Shown here: positions 49,565 to 53,978 of the stretch, piece by piece
How the letters are laid out: every line of letters begins with the position of its first letter
How positions within the stretch are numbered: the stretch's first letter is position 1
DNA from: Stenotrophomonas maltophilia
GTDB lineage: Bacteria; Pseudomonadota; Gammaproteobacteria; Xanthomonadales; Xanthomonadaceae
Assembly (NCBI RefSeq): GCF_013464485.1
Contig: NZ_RAUX01000046.1
Span: 170 to 54,147, forward strand
Length of the DNA: 53,978 nt
Reading direction: 5' to 3'
The notes under the pieces: generated by a model
The model's input: only the letters and a program-made list of their open reading frames with translations
Told to the model about the DNA's origin: nothing
The model's database searches: none
Made by a program: the position numbers and the translations under genes

Positions 49565-51369
49565 TCTTCGATCCTCACTTCGCGCATCATGCCCGCTTCC
49601 ATGTGGTACAGCAGATGGCAGTGGTAGGCCCAGCGGCCGAGTGCATCGGCGCGCACGCGGTAGCTGCGTCGGGTGCCCGGCGGCATGTCGATGGTGTGCT
49701 TGCGGACCTGGAACTCACCTTGGGCGTTTTCCAGATCGCTCCACACGCCGTGCAGGTGGATCGGGTGCTGCATCATGGTGTCGTTGACCAGCACGATGCG
49801 CATGCGCTCGCCGTAGTTCAGCCGCAGCGGTTCGGCGCTGGCAAACGGGACGCCATCGAACGACCAGGAGAATTTCTCCATGTGGCCGGTCAGGTGCAGC
49901 TCGATCTCGCGGCTCGGCTCGCGGCCATCAGGATCCTCGAACAGGCTGCGCATCGCGCCGTAGGTCAGCACCTGGCGGCCGTTGTCGCGCAGGCCGATGC
50001 CGGGGTCGTCCAGCTTCGGTTCGGTGGCCGAACTCTGCATGTCCACCAGCGGGTTGTTACGTTCGCTGACCGGATGCTTCGGTGCCTTGTTGGCGGTATC
50101 GCCGCCGTGCGCGCCGTGGCCCATGCTGGCGCCGCAGCCGCCTTCCATGCCTTTCATCGCGGCCATGTCGTGGCCGCCATGACCGCCGCCACCCATGTCA
50201 TGCCCCATGTCGCTCATCGTCAGCAACGGGCGCGGGTCGCGCGCGGGAATCGGAGCCTGCAGGCCGTGGCGTACCGCCAGCGTGCCGGCGGCAAAGCCGG
50301 TGCGGCCCATGTCCTGGCAGAAAATGGTGAACGCGTCCTGCCCGGTCGGTTCCACCAGTACATCGTAGGTTTCGGCCGGGGCGATGCGGAACTCGTCGAT
50401 GCTGACCGGATGGATGTACTGGCCGTCGGCGGCGACCACGGTCATCTTCAGGCCGGGAATACGCACGTCGAAGTAGGTCATCGAGGCGCCGTTGATGAAG
50501 CGTAGCAGCACCTTCTCGCCGCTGCGGAACAGCCCGGTCCAGTTGCCGGCCGGCGCGGTGCCGTTCATCAGGTAGGTGTAGGTGTGCGCATTGATGTCGG
50601 AGATATCGGTGGGCGTCATCCGCATCCGGCCCCACATGCCACGGTCGGACAGCGCGGCCGACCAGCCGTCGCGCTTCACGTCACGCAGGAAGTCGGGCAG
50701 GGTGCGCTTGTAGTAGTTGTCGTGCTCGGCGAGCTTCTTCATGCGCCGGAACAGCGCGCCCGGATCCATATCGGTCCAGTCCGAGAGCATGATCACGTGC
50801 TCGCGGTCATGGTGATACGGCGCCGGTTCGACCGGGTCGATGATCAGCGCGCCGTACAGGCCGGCCTGCTCCTGGAACATCGAGTGGCTGTGGTACCAGT
50901 AGGTGCCCGACTGCTTGAGGTCGAAGTGGTAGTGGTAGGTTTCGCCGGGGCCGATGCCGTTGAAGCTCAGGCCGGGCACGCCGTCCATGTTGGCCGGCAG
51001 CAGGATGCCGTGCCAGTGGATCGAGGTCGGGTGGCGGTCCAGCGTGTTGCGCACGAACAGATCCACCGTCTGGCCTTCGCGCCAGCGCAGGATCGGCGCG
51101 GGCAGCGAGCCGTTGACGGTGATCGCCGGACGGGTGCGGCCGGTGAAGTTGGCCAGCGATTCGCCGATGGCCAGTTCGATGCGGGTATCGCTGAGTACGG
51201 CCGGGGCGCCGGCCAGGCGTGGGGTGGCGCTGGCCGCTGCAAGCGCGCGCTGCTGCACGCCGACGGCGGCGATGCCGGCGACCACGCCACCGGCGGCCAG
51301 GCCCTGTACGAACAGGCGGCGCGACGGCATGGGCAGGGCGCCCGGGCCGGGGGGATTACGGGTATTCAT
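49561..51369 (-). CDS. copA: Multicopper oxidase CopA (periplasmic copper resistance)
   Basis: 602 residues. A Tat signal (SRRLFVQGLAAGGVV) is near the start. The copper-ligand motifs IHWHGIL, YWYHSHS, HPIHLHGVW and YHCHLLYHMEAGMM occur in order. A Met/His/Gly-rich insert (about 380-430, MSDMGHDMGGGGHGGHDMAA) fits copper binding. The ATG at 51369 has GGAG eight bases upstream. It oxidises or sequesters copper in the periplasm. It lies between copL and copB in a leftward copLAB operon. Confidence 0.95.
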   Translation of the reverse strand: MNTRNPPGPGALPMPSRRLFVQGLAAGGVVAGIAAVGVQQRALAAASATPRLAGAPAVLSDTRIELAIGESLANFTGRTRPAITVNGSLPAPILRWREGQTVDLFVRNTLDRHPTSIHWHGILLPANMDGVPGLSFNGIGPGETYHYHFDLKQSGTYWYHSHSMFQEQAGLYGALIIDPVEPAPYHHDREHVIMLSDWTDMDPGALFRRMKKLAEHDNYYKRTLPDFLRDVKRDGWSAALSDRGMWGRMRMTPTDISDINAHTYTYLMNGTAPAGNWTGLFRSGEKVLLRFINGASMTYFDVRIPGLKMTVVAADGQYIHPVSIDEFRIAPAETYDVLVEPTGQDAFTIFCQDMGRTGFAAGTLAVRHGLQAPIPARDPRPLLTMSDMGHDMGGGGHGGHDMAAMKGMEGGCGASMGHGAHGGDTANKAPKHPVSERNNPLVDMQSSATEPKLDDPGIGLRDNGRQVLTYGAMRSLFEDPDGREPSREIELHLTGHMEKFSWSFDGVPFASAEPLRLNYGERMRIVLVNDTMMQHPIHLHGVWSDLENAQGEFQVRKHTIDMPPGTRRSYRVRADALGRWAYHCHLLYHMEAGMMREVRIEE

Positions 51370-51444
51370 GAGGATGACTCCAGACACGGAAAGACGCCGG
51401 CAGGCCGCCGGCTCCGGTGCGCAGCGCGCACGCTGCGTGGGGAA

Positions 51445-51828
51445 TCAGCCGATGGGAGGGCGCGAGATCGGCGGCAGTGGCGGTGCCGGGCGGCCAATGG
51501 CCGGCATCGGCTGCGGTGCCAGCGACAGGCCGGGACCGGCCAGGTACGGCAACGGCTGCACCACCAGCAACGGATGCTGCGTGCAGCTGCGCACGCAGTC
51601 CTTGATCTGGCAGTGGGCGTCGTGGGCGGGGGCCTTGGCCTGCGGGGCCTCGTCGGCCTGCATGGCGGCGTGGTGGTGGCAGTCGGCGTCGCCGCCTTCA
51701 ACCGTGGCGGCCATGGCATGGGCCATGCGCCCCATTTCCTCATGACCGCTGGCCATGGCCGCGTTCAGCCCGTTGAGCAACAGGCTGAGCATGAGCACGA
51801 CACGGAGCAGGGTTGAGGCGAGGGACAT
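51445..51828 (-). CDS. copL: CopL-type metal-binding regulatory protein
   Basis: 127 residues: an N-terminal signal or anchor (MSLASTLLRVVLMLSLLLNG), a His/Met/Cys-rich centre (ADCHHHAAMQADEA, then DAHCQIKDCVRSCTQH) and a Pro-rich tail. In Xanthomonas and Stenotrophomonas a small copL in this position is needed for copper-induced expression of copAB. Here it is 75 bases upstream of copA on the same strand. The -10 touches the ATG, so the message may be leaderless. Confidence 0.85.
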   Translation of the reverse strand: MSLASTLLRVVLMLSLLLNGLNAAMASGHEEMGRMAHAMAATVEGGDADCHHHAAMQADEAPQAKAPAHDAHCQIKDCVRSCTQHPLLVVQPLPYLAGPGLSLAPQPMPAIGRPAPPLPPISRPPIG

Positions 51829-51834
51829 GGCACT

Positions 51835-51840
51835 AATCTA
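51835..51840 (-). promoter_or_regulatory. -10 element abutting the copL start (possible leaderless mRNA)
   Basis: On the minus strand TAGATT is followed by six bases and the copL ATG, with no Shine-Dalgarno in between. A clear -35 or copper box was not recognised upstream. Confidence 0.45.
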
Positions 51841-51904
51841 GCCGCAAGCGGCCGTGGATGCACTTCCGGCTGAATGGCCGGTTCAAGGTTGGACCTGCAC
51901 CAGT

Positions 51905-51969
51905 GTAGAGCCGAGCCTACGCTCGGCTGCCGTTCGCGCAGAAGCAGCCGAGCGTAGGCTCGGCTCTAC
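51905..51969. repeat. Inverted pair of SMAG palindromes forming a 26-bp-arm hairpin
   Basis: 51905-51930 and 51944-51969 are exact reverse complements, each starting or ending with GTAGAGCCGAGCCTACGCTC. They are separated by 13 bases, about 30 bases past the recQ stop and upstream of copL. It may act as terminator for the leftward recQ message and insulate copLAB. Confidence 0.9.
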
Positions 51970-51998
51970 AGGGGCACCAGCGCACGGTTGGCCCGGCG

Positions 51999-53804
<1,806 letters not shown>

Positions 53805-53864
53805 CCAGCTAGTTTACCCCGGCGGGGGTGGTAGGGGTTCGGCAGGGCTGCGCCCTGCACCGCT

Positions 53865-53886
53865 GTAGAGTCGAGCCATGCTCGAC
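53865..53886. repeat. GTAG palindrome, GAGTCGAGC variant
   Basis: GTAGAGTCGAGCCATGCTCG followed by AC is another GTAG-headed palindrome, preceded by a GCAGGGCTGCGCCCTGC hairpin at 53842-53858. It lies upstream of recQ at the window edge. Confidence 0.75.
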
Positions 53887-53978
53887 TGAAGCAACGTCAA
53901 AAGCGGGCTATCCGTGGGTTGGCGGGGCGGTGTCGGATTGCGAGGACGCCGCAAGTACGTCCGTGTAGGCTTGGCCGC

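Overview
The window looks like chromosome of the Stenotrophomonas maltophilia complex. Three signs point there: an inducible class A L2-type beta-lactamase beside a divergent LysR (AmpR-type) regulator, a Xanthomonadaceae-style copLAB copper operon, and many short GTAG-starting palindromes of the SMAG type between genes. Coding density is high and the sequence is GC-rich throughout, as expected for that genus. I had no database access; all names rest on motif and family recognition.

Layout. 0-13 kb: an NCS2-like permease, a GST-like protein, a DUF3014 membrane protein, clpB behind a near-consensus sigma-32 promoter, an RstAB-type two-component system followed by a MipA/OmpV outer-membrane protein with an RstA-like box between them, a PLP sulfhydrylase (MetY) and a YbaL-type antiporter. 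13.5-23 kb: a TonB-dependent receptor, an ABC-F ATPase, ampR-blaL2, a second antiporter, a lipoprotein and a triple-repeat DUF3011 protein. 23-32 kb: aspS, a highly acidic small protein, a GNAT, an alpha/beta hydrolase, then yebC-ruvC-ruvA-kup-ruvB. 32-38 kb: the whole Tol-Pal system (ybgC-tolQRA-tolB-pal-cpoB), with an extra stand-alone copy of the TolA C-terminal domain between tolA and tolB. 38-41 kb: queE, queC, a putative exported HExxH protein and tRNA-Lys(TTT).

41.2-44.2 kb is the most unusual part. Just past tRNA-Lys lies a compact phage-derived module: a two-gene leftward repressor operon, a divergent Cro-like gene with a palindromic operator inside its promoter, a possible Q-type antiterminator, and a full lysis cassette (holin, signal-anchor lysozyme, Rz with Rz1 embedded in another frame). 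No integrase, replication, capsid or tail gene is visible. It reads as a free-standing, repressor-controlled cell-lysis switch, or the remains of a phage or tailocin locus. Two secreted esterase-like genes follow on the same strand.

46-54 kb: a single-domain response regulator, a CPBP-family membrane protease, a zinc-ribbon protein, a GNAT paralogous to the earlier one, copB-copA-copL and recQ. Between genes there are several palindrome families, including a ~95-bp structured element present twice (11.5 and 30.7 kb) whose copies differ by compensatory base changes.
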